64,000 bases of DNA from Domibacillus iocasae (GCF_001750285.1 NZ_MAMP01000006.1:123654-187653), one strand, 5' to 3'; shown: positions 20,337 through 28,881, numbered from the stretch's first letter. A program made the numbers and translations. The notes: generated by a model from the sequence alone, not told the origin.

Positions 20337-21293
20337 ATGGTGTCTTTTGCATCAGAAACAAAAAAAGAACTGACCACGATTGAAACGAGCGGATGCTGTG
20401 CGAAAGCGGAATTGTCTGCGCTCATTCGGATGAACGGCTCACTGTCGTTTTCAAACCGGCAGCTTGTCGTGAATATTCAAACGGAAAATGCGGCGATTGC
20501 CCGGCGTATTTACGTATTAATTAAACGCAATTATGAAGCGGCCGTTGAACTGCTTGTGCGTAAAAAAATGCGTTTGAAAAAAAACAATGTATATATTGTC
20601 AGATTAAAAGAGGATGCCCAGAAAATTCTTGATGACCTTGGCATAATTGAAGATGGATTTTCCTTTATCCATCATATTTCCGACAGGATTACAGCAAAAG
20701 ACTGCTGCCGGCGTGCATACTTGCGTGGGGCATTTTTGGCTGGCGGCTCCGTCAATAACCCGGAAACCTCTTCGTATCATTTAGAAATATTCTCCTTATA
20801 CCAGGAGCATAATGAAGCGTTATGCGCATTAATGAATACATTTGGATTAAATGCAAAAACTCTTGAACGGAAAAAAGGATTTATCACCTATTTAAAAGAA
20901 GCGGAAAAAATTTCTGATTTCTTTAGTATTGCAGGGGCACATAGCGCACTTATGCGGTTTGAAGATGTCCGCATTGTCCGGGACATGAGAAACTCGGTCA
21001 ACCGGCTTGTGAACTGTGAAACAGCAAATTTGAATAAAACGATCGGGGCGGCTTTGCGTCAGGTCGAAAATATAAAGTTTATTGACCAGACGGTTGGCCT
21101 GGGAATTTTACCGGACCGGCTGCGTGAAATTGCAGAGCTGCGTGTTCTGCATCAAGATGTCACGTTAAAAGAGCTGGGGGAAATGGTATCAGGCACGGCG
21201 ATCAGTAAATCAGGCATCAATCATCGCCTGCGTAAAATAGATGAAATTGCAGATAAAATTCGAGCTGGAGAAATGGCGGCGGCGGAAAAATGA
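20337..21293 (+). CDS. whiA: WhiA-family DNA-binding protein
   Basis: A 318-residue WhiA. The N-terminal domain resembles a degenerate LAGLIDADG homing endonuclease ([21 protein letters not shown]) and the C-terminal 90 residues form a helix-turn-helix ([25 protein letters not shown]). In Bacillus it influences cell division and chromosome segregation rather than acting as a classical regulator. GAGAGGAG precedes the ATG. Fourth in the yvc operon. Confidence 0.96.
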   Translation: MVSFASETKKELTTIETSGCCAKAELSALIRMNGSLSFSNRQLVVNIQTENAAIARRIYVLIKRNYEAAVELLVRKKMRLKKNNVYIVRLKEDAQKILDDLGIIEDGFSFIHHISDRITAKDCCRRAYLRGAFLAGGSVNNPETSSYHLEIFSLYQEHNEALCALMNTFGLNAKTLERKKGFITYLKEAEKISDFFSIAGAHSALMRFEDVRIVRDMRNSVNRLVNCETANLNKTIGAALRQVENIKFIDQTVGLGILPDRLREIAELRVLHQDVTLKELGEMVSGTAISKSGINHRLRKIDEIADKIRAGEMAAAEK

Positions 21294-21311
21294 GAAAAGG
21301 ACGTGGCAGAA

Positions 21312-21575
21312 ATGGCGGAAAAAACAGTACAGGTACAATTAAAATCCGGCTTACAGGCAAGACCAGCCGCACTATTTGTACAAGAAGCAACTCGATTTAA
21401 CTCAGAAATTTTCCTTGAAAAAGATGGCAAAAAAATTAACGCAAAAAGCATTATGGGCATCATGAGCATCGCGCTCAGCAATGGAGAAGAAGTAACGATC
21501 AGCGCAGAAGGCCGCGACAGCGAAGAAGCGGTTGACACTATGGCTGCGCTTGTTGAACGGGAAGAGTGGTTATAA
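21312..21575 (+). CDS. crh: Catabolite repression HPr-like protein Crh
   Basis: An 87-residue HPr paralogue. Where HPr has active-site His15, this protein has Gln (SGLQARPAALFV), the defining trait of Crh, so it cannot take part in PTS phosphotransfer. The regulatory serine is kept (NAKSIMGIMS), so it remains a substrate of HPr kinase and a CcpA cofactor. The ATG at 21312 gives a standard N-terminus and spacing to AAAAGG; an in-frame GTG at 21303 lies too close to it. Last gene of the operon. Confidence 0.95.
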   Translation: MAEKTVQVQLKSGLQARPAALFVQEATRFNSEIFLEKDGKKINAKSIMGIMSIALSNGEEVTISAEGRDSEEAVDTMAALVEREEWL

Positions 21576-21624
21576 TAATGAAGCGTCCTGTCATCTTCGG
21601 CAGGGCGCTTCATTATTATTTTTT
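21576..21624 (+). terminator. Terminator of the yvcI-crh operon
   Basis: AATAATGAAGCG-CCTG pairs with CAGG-CGCTTCATTATT, followed by a T-run. Confidence 0.93.
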
Positions 21625-22279
21625 AACGTTCTTTAAAATTGATTTCCATTTTGTTAAGAAGGATCTTCATCGTTAAAACTGAAGATGAATATATAAGTTG
21701 AACTTAATTTTTTCATTTTCATCTCTTTATACATAGAAGGCTATTGCTTGGCTGAACGATTACAAAATAAAAAGGGGATCCTGTGGTACAGCTTTTTTTA
21801 GAGCGACGTTATGGGTGGTGTGCTGGCGGCTGCGCTAACAACAGGGGCGAACGCTGAACCAAGCATCGCTACGCTCTTTGCTTGTTTCAGCCTGTCCGCT
21901 CGTCCCGCGGGAGTCTCCGCTGCCCTCCGCCCTTGTTTTTCAGAAAAGCAGCAAGTTTGGCGATCAGCTATTTATCTGGCTTTTTTAAACAAAAAGAATG
22001 TCATGGCAAGCAGTCTTTCCTGCAAATTGACCGAAACAGGGAAAAGAAAAAAGTATAGAAACCGGAGATATGATTAATAGTAGGGAAATGTTGATTATTC
22101 CATGTTTGGCATCTGCAAAACATAATGATGAATAGAACAATAGAGTGTGTTAGGAATACTAGAAAAAATGAGGGATCAGTACGCTTAAAAAGTTGAACAA
22201 AACGCATGCCAGCCTTGTTGAGAGGAGGAGAAGATGCAGCTTCAGCAGTTTTATTGTAAGGCCGAGCGGAAAAAACAAT
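21625..22279. other. Intergenic stretch with GC-rich repeat-like segment at the core/accessory boundary
   Basis: No convincing gene. ATCTTCA-N10-TGAAGAT near 21661 is a small hairpin. About 21785-21950 is more GC-rich than its surroundings and contains CGTCCCGCGGGAGTCTCCGC, a phrase like those in common Bacillus intergenic repeats; its long open frame has no ribosome-binding site. A 25-codon frame at 22234 follows GAGAGGAGGAG but has no recognisable product. Composition changes from here towards the accessory region. Confidence 0.4.
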
Positions 22280-22447
22280 TTATCTATCTTGAAGTTGAAA
22301 TTGGAAAATAAGCTTATCTAATTCTTCGCTGTACCGTAACGTTTCCGGGCTGCAAAGACCATGGTGCTGTGCGGCAGTAATCATGAGATGTCGAAGGTTG
22401 TTAATGCGCGAAAGTAAATCGCCAAAAGCACCTTGGGCGTTGTTCAT
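22280..22447 (-). CDS. Spo0E-family aspartyl-phosphate phosphatase, copy 1
   Basis: A 55-residue protein read on the minus strand from ATG at 22447, after CAGGAGGATTGTC. It has the two-helix Spo0E fold pattern: a first helix with LLSRINNLRHLMITAA and a second with the family signature RYSEELDKLI. In B. subtilis Spo0E, YisI and YnzD dephosphorylate Spo0A-P and so delay sporulation; the length matches the YisI/YnzD class (56-57 residues). A close paralogue lies at 30328-30495, and the last 35 codons are very similar at DNA level. Confidence 0.85.
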   Translation of the reverse strand: MNNAQGAFGDLLSRINNLRHLMITAAQHHGLCSPETLRYSEELDKLIFQFQLQDR

Positions 22448-22662
22448 GACAATCCTCCTGTTTTTTTTATGAACATCTTAGGTAAATTATATGGCATTCA
22501 TGTATAAATGCAAACAATTTTTTCCGAACAATGACATTTTTAGAAGTAAAAAAGTCAAAGAGAGTAATTTTGTCTAATTAAAGATTGGATGAAGACATAT
22601 CAAAATAAAGCTGGCGGGGAATTAGGGAAATGAGTGAAATTTTAATCGCATTCATTATACGC

Positions 22663-22704
22663 AAAAAACCTCGAATCTTATAACAAAAAGGATTCAAAGG
22701 TTTT
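22663..22704 (-). terminator. Terminator of the integrase remnant
   Basis: AAAACCT-GAATC and GATTC-AGGTTTT pair around a loop. On the minus strand the stem runs into TTTTTT. It overlaps the last codons of the truncated integrase. Confidence 0.75.
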
Positions 22705-23349
22705 AATACAGTCCCATGTCAGCCCGGTGCATTCGGCATAACGGGTACCGGTAGCCGCCATAACCAATATAAAAACATCCGACACTGCTAGCTTTTCTTT
22801 TTTCTTGATGGTCCGGATCAGCAGCTTAAATCCATCCATATCTAAAAACTTTTCATCCTTAGACTTATTTGGATTACCAGCTTTAATTACGGCGTCTTTT
22901 GTCGGGTCCACATGAATAATACCTTCCGAAATTGCTTCCTGCAATGCACTCCGTATAAACCGGTTGAATTTCCGCACCGTGTCCTTCGCATGATTTTTTC
23001 CGTACTCATTTAAAAACTCCTGATATTCCTGCCTGGTCAGGCGACGTACAGTCATATAAGGAAGCAGCTTCTCCACGGAAGCCAGAAAATTACGGTACCG
23101 GTCCTCTGTTACCTTCTGCACGCTGCCAGCCTTATAAATGCCAATCCAACTTCTCAAATAATCAATAAGCAGTGGATCTTCTGTAGATACAATCATTCCT
23201 CTATTTAGCTTTTGCTCTACTTCCATTGCGGCTATCTGGGCTTCTTTTTTTGTCTTAAACCCACTTTTCGACAAGCGCTGTTTTTGTCTGTTCCGTTGAT
23301 GGTGGATCTGATAGCGCCAGTACTTTCCACGCTTTTCAAAACTGGCCAT
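22678..23349 (-). pseudogene. Tyrosine integrase, C-terminally truncated prophage remnant
   Basis: 223 residues of a phage-type integrase. An arm-binding AP2-like domain (1-60) is followed by a SAM-like core-binding domain (about 65-165) and the first part of the catalytic domain. That part ends at GTRYAECTGLTWDC, which carries the first catalytic Arg. The HxxR and Tyr nucleophile boxes, some 130-150 residues, are missing. The last eight residues are read from the terminator stem, so a deletion joined mid-gene to the terminator. It cannot be an active recombinase. Transcription is leftward, from the accessory region towards crh. Confidence 0.88.
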
Positions 23350-23671
23350 AGTGCTCTCCTTTCTTCCCGTAAGTTCAGCCTAAAGATAAGAATGTACATC
23401 TTCAAGGCAGTGACAGATACATAATAAATATCCGGCTTATATTCAACGCAGGAACTATAGCATGAATTGTACTTAATTCTTTCTGGAAATTGTCTCTAAT
23501 CCTGTTCAAAAAACTTTTATTATCTCGATAGAAACATTTGTTCTTTTTTGTATATAATAAAATCCCATCTCATAAAAGAGAGGGATTAAATGAGAAAAAA
23601 TTATTTTAATAAGTGTTACAACCTCTATATCAGTCACTAATAATTCATAGAGAAAGCGTGGAAAAGCAGTA
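23350..23671. other. Gap with no recognised feature
   Basis: AT-rich, between the integrase remnant and the end of the sensor kinase gene. AAACATTTGTTC at 23532-23543 differs by one base from a LexA-type half-site pair but is not otherwise supported. Nothing else stands out. Confidence 0.4.
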
Positions 23672-24967
23672 TTATTTCACAATTTCTTCGAAGAATGGGT
23701 CGGAATGTTCAACTGTTGGAAAGAGAATAGTAAAACGGGTTCCTTTCCCCACTTCGCTGTCCACTTTAATTTCACCCCTCATAGCTTTCACAAGGCTAAA
23801 GATCACCATTGTTCCGAGCCCGGTGCCCTTTTCTTTTGTTGTATAGTAAGGGGTTCCTAAACGCTCGACTTGTTCGTTAGTCATGCCGATACCTGTATCT
23901 ACCACGTTTATGACCGCTTTGCTATCCAGCTTCTGTAACGTAATGATTAATTTTCCTCCTTCAGGCATCGCTTCAATGGCGTTTTTAATAAGGTTTATAA
24001 TGCATTGATGAAATTTCTGATCTTCACCTGCGATGTAGACGTCTGCATCGTACTGCACCTCAATATCCACACCACTCATAACGGCAAAAGGTTTAACCAC
24101 TTTTAGAGCATACTTTAGTTCCTTTTTTAAATCTAATATCTTAATATTTTCTAATGAAGGTTTTGCAAAGGTGAGGTAATCGGTAATAATAGATTCAGCC
24201 CTGTCCAATTCTTCGAGAGAGATAGAGATATAAAATTTTTTTTGCTCATTTGTAAGATGATCATCATCCAATAATTGAATAAATCCTCTCATAACAGTAA
24301 GTGGATTTCTTACTTCATGAGAAATACTGGCCGCAATATCACTGACGGTTCTGAGCTTTTCAAGTTTCTTGATTTCTTTAGTCAAATCCTTTTCAACCTT
24401 TGAATTTTCAATAAATATGACAATAAAAGAGAGCACAATAAATTGAACAAGAAAAAAAATGAACGCAGATGCAAGATAGCGAATATTAGTTAGTTCAGGG
24501 AAAGATAAAGAAAAGGTAAATACAATCATTAGTACCGCTAAGAATGAAATTAGCAGGACAAAGTACACTTTTTTCTTTATGGTAACTGCTTTTTGGAAGA
24601 AAGGGATCATAAACCACAGCAAAATTAAGAGTGAAGAGTATGCTAGAAAAAAACCTTGAAAGTCAGGGTATCCTAAATATAGTCGATAGGTGACAATAAT
24701 GCTGAACAGAACAAAAGCATCTCTTCGACCTCCATATAAAGCGCCAATAATAAACGGAATCTGACGAAAGTCCACTGCATGGCCTGGTGTGATAATTGGA
24801 AAAGTCATAAAAAGTATAATTGAACACCCAGAGACAAGAACACTTAAAAATCCATTCATTAACTGGTTCCATTTGGATTGAATAAAATATACAAATATAA
24901 AGAAAAAAGTAAGAACTAAAAGAATGTGTAATAAAAGGACTTGAAACGTTTCGAATGTGGTGTTCAT
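23672..24967 (-). CDS. KinB-like sporulation sensor histidine kinase
   Basis: 431 residues, close to B. subtilis KinB (428). Six hydrophobic segments (about 8-185) carry the 5TMR-LYT-type core RQIPFIIGALYGGRRDAFVLF. The H-box ASISHEVRNPLTVMRGF (His217), N-box (INLIKNAIEAM), G1 (DTGIGM) and G2 (KGTGLGTMV) follow. The H-box is of the phosphorelay type that feeds Spo0F. AAGGAG precedes the ATG on the minus strand. No response regulator is adjacent, as expected of phosphorelay kinases. It lies between an integrase and ImmA remnant, with Spo0E-like genes nearby. Confidence 0.9.
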   Translation of the reverse strand: MNTTFETFQVLLLHILLVLTFFFIFVYFIQSKWNQLMNGFLSVLVSGCSIILFMTFPIITPGHAVDFRQIPFIIGALYGGRRDAFVLFSIIVTYRLYLGYPDFQGFFLAYSSLLILLWFMIPFFQKAVTIKKKVYFVLLISFLAVLMIVFTFSLSFPELTNIRYLASAFIFFLVQFIVLSFIVIFIENSKVEKDLTKEIKKLEKLRTVSDIAASISHEVRNPLTVMRGFIQLLDDDHLTNEQKKFYISISLEELDRAESIITDYLTFAKPSLENIKILDLKKELKYALKVVKPFAVMSGVDIEVQYDADVYIAGEDQKFHQCIINLIKNAIEAMPEGGKLIITLQKLDSKAVINVVDTGIGMTNEQVERLGTPYYTTKEKGTGLGTMVIFSLVKAMRGEIKVDSEVGKGTRFTILFPTVEHSDPFFEEIVK

Positions 24968-25119
24968 ACCTATTACTCCTTATGTTACTCCATTTTATAA
25001 TTGCAACAACTTCGCCAGCTCCTGATAATGTTTAGAGATAAGAAACGATTAATCAACAAATTTACGTTTGTAAAAATTCAATTTCAATAAGATCAAATCA
25101 GGGGAATTAGACATTATCT

Positions 25120-25686
25120 CTATCTTCCTACAGAAAAAGTTGAAATTCCATATTTTTCATTCGACAAATACCAACAAATTCGAATAAAATATACCGATTG
25201 TATGTTCTTTTTTAGTTGAAAAAAGAAGCGGTTAAACCACTGATTGAATCTTGCTGCTGCAAACCAGGGCATGACATTAAATTTTTCAGAAACTATTAAA
25301 ATAGTTTCTTGTAAGGAAGAGGGGAATACAATTTTTTCGAGCATGAAGCCAGGTACACAGAAGTAGGCAGCAAAATGGTCTGCCTGCCATTCCTGCATCA
25401 TACGCAGGCCAGAAGGCAGAAGGTGCTGGTTGCCTGCATGGCGCAGCACATGGGCTAGCTCATGTGCGAAGTCTTGCCATTGGAGCGGGGGAGGAAGTTG
25501 TTTGTTGACCAAAATCACAACGAATCCGACAGCGTACACGTTTTTACTGGGTGCATTCACGTAATCAATGACAATGCCGAGTCTATACGCGATTAACTCC
25601 ATATCGATTTGTTCGGGGTGTTCAATCTCCATATTTCTATAAAGCGCTTCAACAAAATCTTCAAGGTGTGTTTTCGTATAGGTCAT
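25120..25686 (-). CDS. ImmA/IrrE-family metallopeptidase
   Basis: 188 residues from ATG at 25686 (AGAGG seven bases upstream); a longer frame to 25752 lacks a ribosome-binding site. The zinc motif is HELAHVLRH, with the third ligand region EWQADHFAAYF about 35 residues on, as in ImmA of ICEBs1 and phage relatives. ImmA cleaves its cognate ImmR-type repressor to induce the element. No ImmR-like repressor gene is visible beside it, so it is probably orphaned by prophage decay. The tail after residue 150 is not recognisable. Confidence 0.88.
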   Translation of the reverse strand: MTYTKTHLEDFVEALYRNMEIEHPEQIDMELIAYRLGIVIDYVNAPSKNVYAVGFVVILVNKQLPPPLQWQDFAHELAHVLRHAGNQHLLPSGLRMMQEWQADHFAAYFCVPGFMLEKIVFPSSLQETILIVSEKFNVMPWFAAARFNQWFNRFFFQLKKNIQSVYFIRICWYLSNEKYGISTFSVGR

Positions 25687-25718
25687 ATGACTGCCTCTTT
25701 TCCAATTTACAGTTATGG

Positions 25719-25730
25719 GAATGTATGTTC
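25719..25730 (-). promoter_or_regulatory. Candidate LexA-type box upstream of immA
   Basis: GAATGTATGTTC is one base from the GAAC-N4-GTTC core of Bacillus LexA sites and lies 33 bases upstream of the ImmA start, where a promoter is expected. Single site, one mismatch, so weak. Confidence 0.35.
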
Positions 25731-25900
25731 TTTTGAGTATATAACAAAACATACCAAAAAGAAAAGAAGAAAGTATGTAAATAATAAAGAAAAAAGTCCG
25801 GTTTAAAAAGGAATAAGTATGGTGGGGAAATTAATATAGGGTATTGTACGAACATTAAATGAAGTTTTAAAAGAGATTTAAGGATATGGAGGAGAAAACG

Positions 25901-26011
25901 ATGATGTCTTAATACGAATATCACATGGCACAGGCTGCAAAACACGAAAAAGACGGCAACCTGGTCCGGGCGGAAATGCATCTTGGTCTTGCGGATCAGT
26001 GCAAACGGTGA
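25901..26011 (+). pseudogene. Small prophage-type gene with in-frame stop at codon 4
   Basis: GGAGGAG precedes an ATG that reads MMS, then TAA, then 32 uninterrupted codons (YEYHMAQAAKHEKDGN...) to TGA. The helical, charged product resembles small phage early proteins. The simplest reading is a GAA-to-TAA mutation after a strong ribosome-binding site. Downstream, CAGTT-GACCGA-AACTG recurs after the RusA fragment at 28.9 kb. Confidence 0.5.
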
Positions 26012-26036
26012 TCGGCAGTTGACCGAAACTGTGCAA

Positions 26037-26070
26037 TTAAAAAAACTCCTCTGAAATTTCAAAGGAGTTA
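26037..26070 (-). terminator. Terminator of the 72-residue minus-strand gene
   Basis: ACTCCT and AGGAGT pair around an 11-base loop. On the minus strand the stem is followed by seven T. Confidence 0.8.
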
Positions 26071-26083
26071 ATATAAAAAGCTT

Positions 26084-26302
26084 TTAATTTATTAATTTAT
26101 CGATAACAGCTGCAGCTGCAGCTTCATCATGGTAGTAGCTGATTTCATGTGGCAGCTGAGAAAATACAATTTGTATTATACCAATGTTTTTCAAACTAAC
26201 TAGAGCTACAGGATGGTTGTTATTTTTGAAAGTATAAATGATTTCAGTATTTCTATGGTGCCGCAAAAACTCTAACATCATCTTTATACTCTCAAAGGAC
26301 AT
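26084..26302 (-). CDS. Hypothetical 72-residue protein
   Basis: ATG preceded by GAAAGGAGGTCATGA on the minus strand. The product MSFESIKMMLEFLRHH... has no recognised domain; it contains an AAAAA run before its C-terminal helix. It has its own terminator. It lies among small prophage-type genes and has no assignable function. Confidence 0.65.
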   Translation of the reverse strand: MSFESIKMMLEFLRHHRNTEIIYTFKNNNHPVALVSLKNIGIIQIVFSQLPHEISYYHDEAAAAAVIDKLIN

Positions 26303-26437
26303 TTCATGACCTCCTTTCTCACCAGAGGAAAGTGACTAAAAAAAGTCTGAATGGATCCAATGAATGTATTTTGTAGTGAATATACCACAATCTTGAAACT
26401 ACTAAACAGTACATCTAAAATGCGAGGAGGAAAGAAT

Positions 26438-26587
26438 TTGCCAATATTAACTTTTCCATGTCCGAAGTGTAAAGAGCCTATGGAATTTGATTACGCTGAT
26501 TATGATTTAAGAGATGCTGTAGATAACAAAAAATCTAGTTATTTCTATGAAGAATTGGAATGTGAGAATTGCGGAAAAAAAACTTAA
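26438..26587 (+). CDS. 49-residue zinc-ribbon protein
   Basis: Starts at TTG, seven bases after GAGGAGG. Two CxxC pairs (PCPKCKEP at residues 7-14 and CENCGKK near the end) are about 32 residues apart and fit a zinc ribbon. The ribosome-binding site and first 15 codons recur at 28187-28259, where the copy ends early. Probably a small regulatory or nucleic-acid-binding protein; function unknown. Confidence 0.7.
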   Translation: MPILTFPCPKCKEPMEFDYADYDLRDAVDNKKSSYFYEELECENCGKKT

Positions 26588-26667
26588 AACAGTTCCTTGG
26601 ATAGCGGCCTTTGATGAAGAAGAGGAAGAGGTCGTTGCATTTGTTTAATTAACTGATAAATCAGATA

Positions 26668-26699
26668 AAAAAAGGAGACGCTGTTAATGTCTCCTTTTG
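26668..26699. terminator. Bidirectional terminator
   Basis: AAAAGGAGAC and GTCTCCTTTT pair perfectly around a nine-base loop between a plus-strand zinc-ribbon gene and a minus-strand membrane protein gene. Confidence 0.85.
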
Positions 26700-26714
26700 A
26701 ATGAAATCTTTAGT

Positions 26715-27077
26715 TTATTTAAATGCATAGTGGAACAATCCATAATACAAAGGACCAACTGTAACAATAAGGGTACCAACAATAAAAATGCTTTTGAGAG
26801 GTTGAGGCATATCATCAAGCATTTTATCACCGTTGTAATATTTACTGTTAAAACTGAAAATGACATCCCAAAGCAAAGCACCTACAAATATAAATTTCCA
26901 TACAAGTGGAGTGAGAATTTGATTGTCGGTGACATATCCAAATAAGCCAATCCACGTAATGATGGAAATTACGAAATCAAGCTTAGCAGGTATAGTTTTA
27001 TACTTGCGCCCAACAAGAAATCCAATGGAAGAAACACCTAAAATCCCTAAGTAGATTGTCCAAAAAATTTGCATCAT
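26715..27077 (-). CDS. Small four-helix membrane protein, unknown function
   Basis: 120 residues with four hydrophobic segments (about 3-22, 33-50, 58-78, 93-112) and short polar loops. There is no recognised family motif. Two ATG codons open the frame. It ends in the shared terminator at 26668-26699. AT-rich like its neighbours. Confidence 0.75.
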   Translation of the reverse strand: MMQIFWTIYLGILGVSSIGFLVGRKYKTIPAKLDFVISIITWIGLFGYVTDNQILTPLVWKFIFVGALLWDVIFSFNSKYYNGDKMLDDMPQPLKSIFIVGTLIVTVGPLYYGLFHYAFK

Positions 27078-27208
27078 TATCCAAATCCCTTTTTCTAAGA
27101 TAAAACCAATTATACAGAATCTAAAGTCAAATGAAAGTGTACTGCGAATTAATAGAGATTGTTTACTAGAAAAGGGTTAATTAATAAACAGTACGTCCTA
27201 AAACAAAA

Positions 27209-27238
27209 ATACGAGTGAAAGACCATTCTTCACTCGTG
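27209..27238 (-). terminator. Terminator of the RsbR-like gene
   Basis: ACGAGTGAA pairs with TTCACTCGT; on the minus strand a T-rich tract follows. Confidence 0.8.
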
Positions 27239-27266
27239 CTTGTAAATTACCTTTTGATTCAGAAAA

Positions 27267-28106
27267 TCAAAGGCTTTCCACTCGTAAACTTTTCAAAGCT
27301 TTTTGCAAAGAGGAATAGACAGGGATATCTGAAGTGTTGACATTGACGCCTAAGTTAATCATGGTTTGGGCAATCTCGGGTCTGATCCCGGTCAGTAATG
27401 CTTTAATCCCTAAAAGAGAAAGAGCGTTTATAACTTTGAATATTCGATCTGCTACCATGGTATCGATGATTGGAACGCCTGATAAATCTATAACGATATA
27501 TTCTAAAGACAATTCACTGCTTTTTGTCATGGCTTTATCCATTAGTTCCTGTGCTCTTTTCGTGTCAATGTCTCCGATTAAAGGAAGAACGCCGACAGTC
27601 TCATCTACTTTAATGACAGGTATTGATAATTCCAGCGCGACTGCTTCTGCAGCATTGATACGGGTAAGGAATTTTCTTGTGTAAGACATGCTAAGCCAGT
27701 GAACAGCCCGGTCCACAACGGCATCAAACCGTGAAAGGATCTCATAAAATTGATCAAAGGATAAATCGTATTTAACGGCTTCACCTTTAATGATAAGACC
27801 GATTAGGTTCCGATAATCCCGTACTTCGTCAAGGGCAATATCCAAGGGCAGATTCAGATTCACCAGAGTATCGACAGCTTCGTTTCCCCATTCCCTCAAA
27901 ATACTGAATGTGGCGTCCATATCTCTTGAAATAGAATAAGCGTAAATTTCAACAAGATTTTTACGCCAGCTTTTTAAATGTTTTTCAATGTTTGCATGGA
28001 CTTGATTACTGTCCAGATTAGCTTTTTCATTAATCAACTGGTCCCGCAGACTCAATATTTTGTCCGAGATGTCACCAACATAATGATCGTTTAAATATAG
28101 ACTCAA
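27267..28106 (-). CDS. RsbR-like stressosome protein (RsbRD-type N-domain plus STAS)
   Basis: 279 residues. The N-terminal helical domain (about 1-150) resembles the non-haem globin-like RsbRD N-domain. The STAS domain (about 160-275) carries both conserved phosphorylatable threonines: Thr182 in GDIDTKRAQ and Thr216 in GVPIIDTMVAD, the equivalents of RsbRA Thr171 and Thr205. Such proteins assemble with RsbS and RsbT in the stressosome that activates SigB. No RsbS or RsbT gene is adjacent, so this orphan would have to join a stressosome encoded elsewhere. Confidence 0.9.
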   Translation of the reverse strand: MSLYLNDHYVGDISDKILSLRDQLINEKANLDSNQVHANIEKHLKSWRKNLVEIYAYSISRDMDATFSILREWGNEAVDTLVNLNLPLDIALDEVRDYRNLIGLIIKGEAVKYDLSFDQFYEILSRFDAVVDRAVHWLSMSYTRKFLTRINAAEAVALELSIPVIKVDETVGVLPLIGDIDTKRAQELMDKAMTKSSELSLEYIVIDLSGVPIIDTMVADRIFKVINALSLLGIKALLTGIRPEIAQTMINLGVNVNTSDIPVYSSLQKALKSLRVESL

Positions 28107-28199
28107 ATAGAGCTGCCTCCTAACCGTTTCGAATTATTTTACCACAATAAAAAAAATTAATACTCAACATTAGAACGAAATTGTGAAGGAGGAAAGAAT

Positions 28200-28259
28200 T
28201 TGCCAATATTAACTTTTCCATGTCCCAAGTGCAAAGAACCTAAAGAATCAAATGATTAA
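28200..28259 (+). pseudogene. Truncated duplicate of the zinc-ribbon gene
   Basis: GAAGGAGGAAAGAATTTG and the next 40 bases are nearly identical to 26424-26480. The frame reads MPILTFPCPKCKEP and then stops after 19 residues, losing the second CxxC. About 1.76 kb from the full copy. Confidence 0.7.
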
Positions 28260-28349
28260 TTATATAAGTATATATACCTCAGTCAAAAGTTTATTAAACA
28301 TGTAAAATATTAACATCTCATTCAATATGCGTCATAAGGAGGGCGTAAC

Positions 28350-28504
28350 ATGCTGCAAGGAGTATGCCTTGATTCAGAGATTCTACCAGTGGGAGCGACA
28401 TTCTTTCTTTTCCAGCTGGTACCGATTATGTGTATATATCCAGATTCACACGAAAAAGTGCACACAAAGGCTGTTATAAAAAGAAGCATTTTCGGGTTAG
28501 CTGA
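28350..28504 (+). pseudogene. Frameshifted small prophage protein
   Basis: AAGGAGG precedes the ATG. The first frame reads ...GATFFLF to about position 28411. The next frame then reads AGTDYVYISRFTRKSAHKGCYKKKHFRV and stops at 28504. The two halves together look like a familiar phage small protein (...YLFP...YYVSRF...AHxGCY...F). A one-base indel near 28411 separates them. If read without the shift, the frame runs on to 28571 with a nonsense-like tail. Confidence 0.6.
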
Positions 28505-28551
28505 AGTAAACGAAACGCCAGAATGGCAGCCAGAGCCGCCAAAACGATCCG

Positions 28552-28881
28552 GTGAAATCGAAAAAATTTAAACAATACGTCAAGATGGCAGCTGCACAGC
28601 ACCGCCCAGAAAAACTTTTAGAAGGACCATTTCAAGTGACTGTAATTGTGTACAAGCCAATACTGAAAAGATTCAGCAAAAAGAAACTGGCTGAGGTAGA
28701 AGCAGGAACACTGCGGCCGGTCACGAAACCGGACGTAGACAATTATGTGAAGGGAATCAAAGATGCACTGAACAAGGTGATCTGGAAGGATGATAGCCAG
28801 GTAGTGGATCTGAATGTTTCCAAGTTTTACAGCGAATCGCCTCGAGTAGAAGTGGTCATTGAAGAATTAGAGCAATGGTGA
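28552..28881 (+). CDS. RusA-family Holliday-junction resolvase, N-terminally truncated
   Basis: 109 residues from GTG at 28552. The conserved RusA core is present: HRPEKLLEGPFQVTVIVYKP, the acidic metal site TKPDVDNYVKGIKDALNKVIWKDDSQV, and a VEVVIEEL end. RusA proteins normally have about 25-30 more residues at the N-terminus (PxPKGRPR-type strand), missing here. No ribosome-binding site precedes the GTG. The catalytic Asp residues survive, but the fold is probably compromised. Typical early gene of PBSX/skin-like prophages. Confidence 0.7.
   Translation: MKSKKFKQYVKMAAAQHRPEKLLEGPFQVTVIVYKPILKRFSKKKLAEVEAGTLRPVTKPDVDNYVKGIKDALNKVIWKDDSQVVDLNVSKFYSESPRVEVVIEELEQW

Noticed and set aside
21811-22077. 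88-codon frame in the gap after crh
   Set aside because: It lies in GC-rich repeat-like DNA, has no ribosome-binding site and an implausible composition.
22234-22311. 25-codon frame after GAGAGGAGGAG
   Set aside because: Strong purine run, but the product is not recognisable and it overlaps the Spo0E-like gene on the opposite strand.
23532-23543. AAACATTTGTTC as a LexA box
   Set aside because: One mismatch and no promoter or SOS-type gene positioned to use it; expected by chance in a window of this size.
26563-26649. 28-codon acidic frame overlapping the end of the zinc-ribbon gene
   Set aside because: No ribosome-binding site, and it overlaps the conserved Cys pair of the better supported frame.
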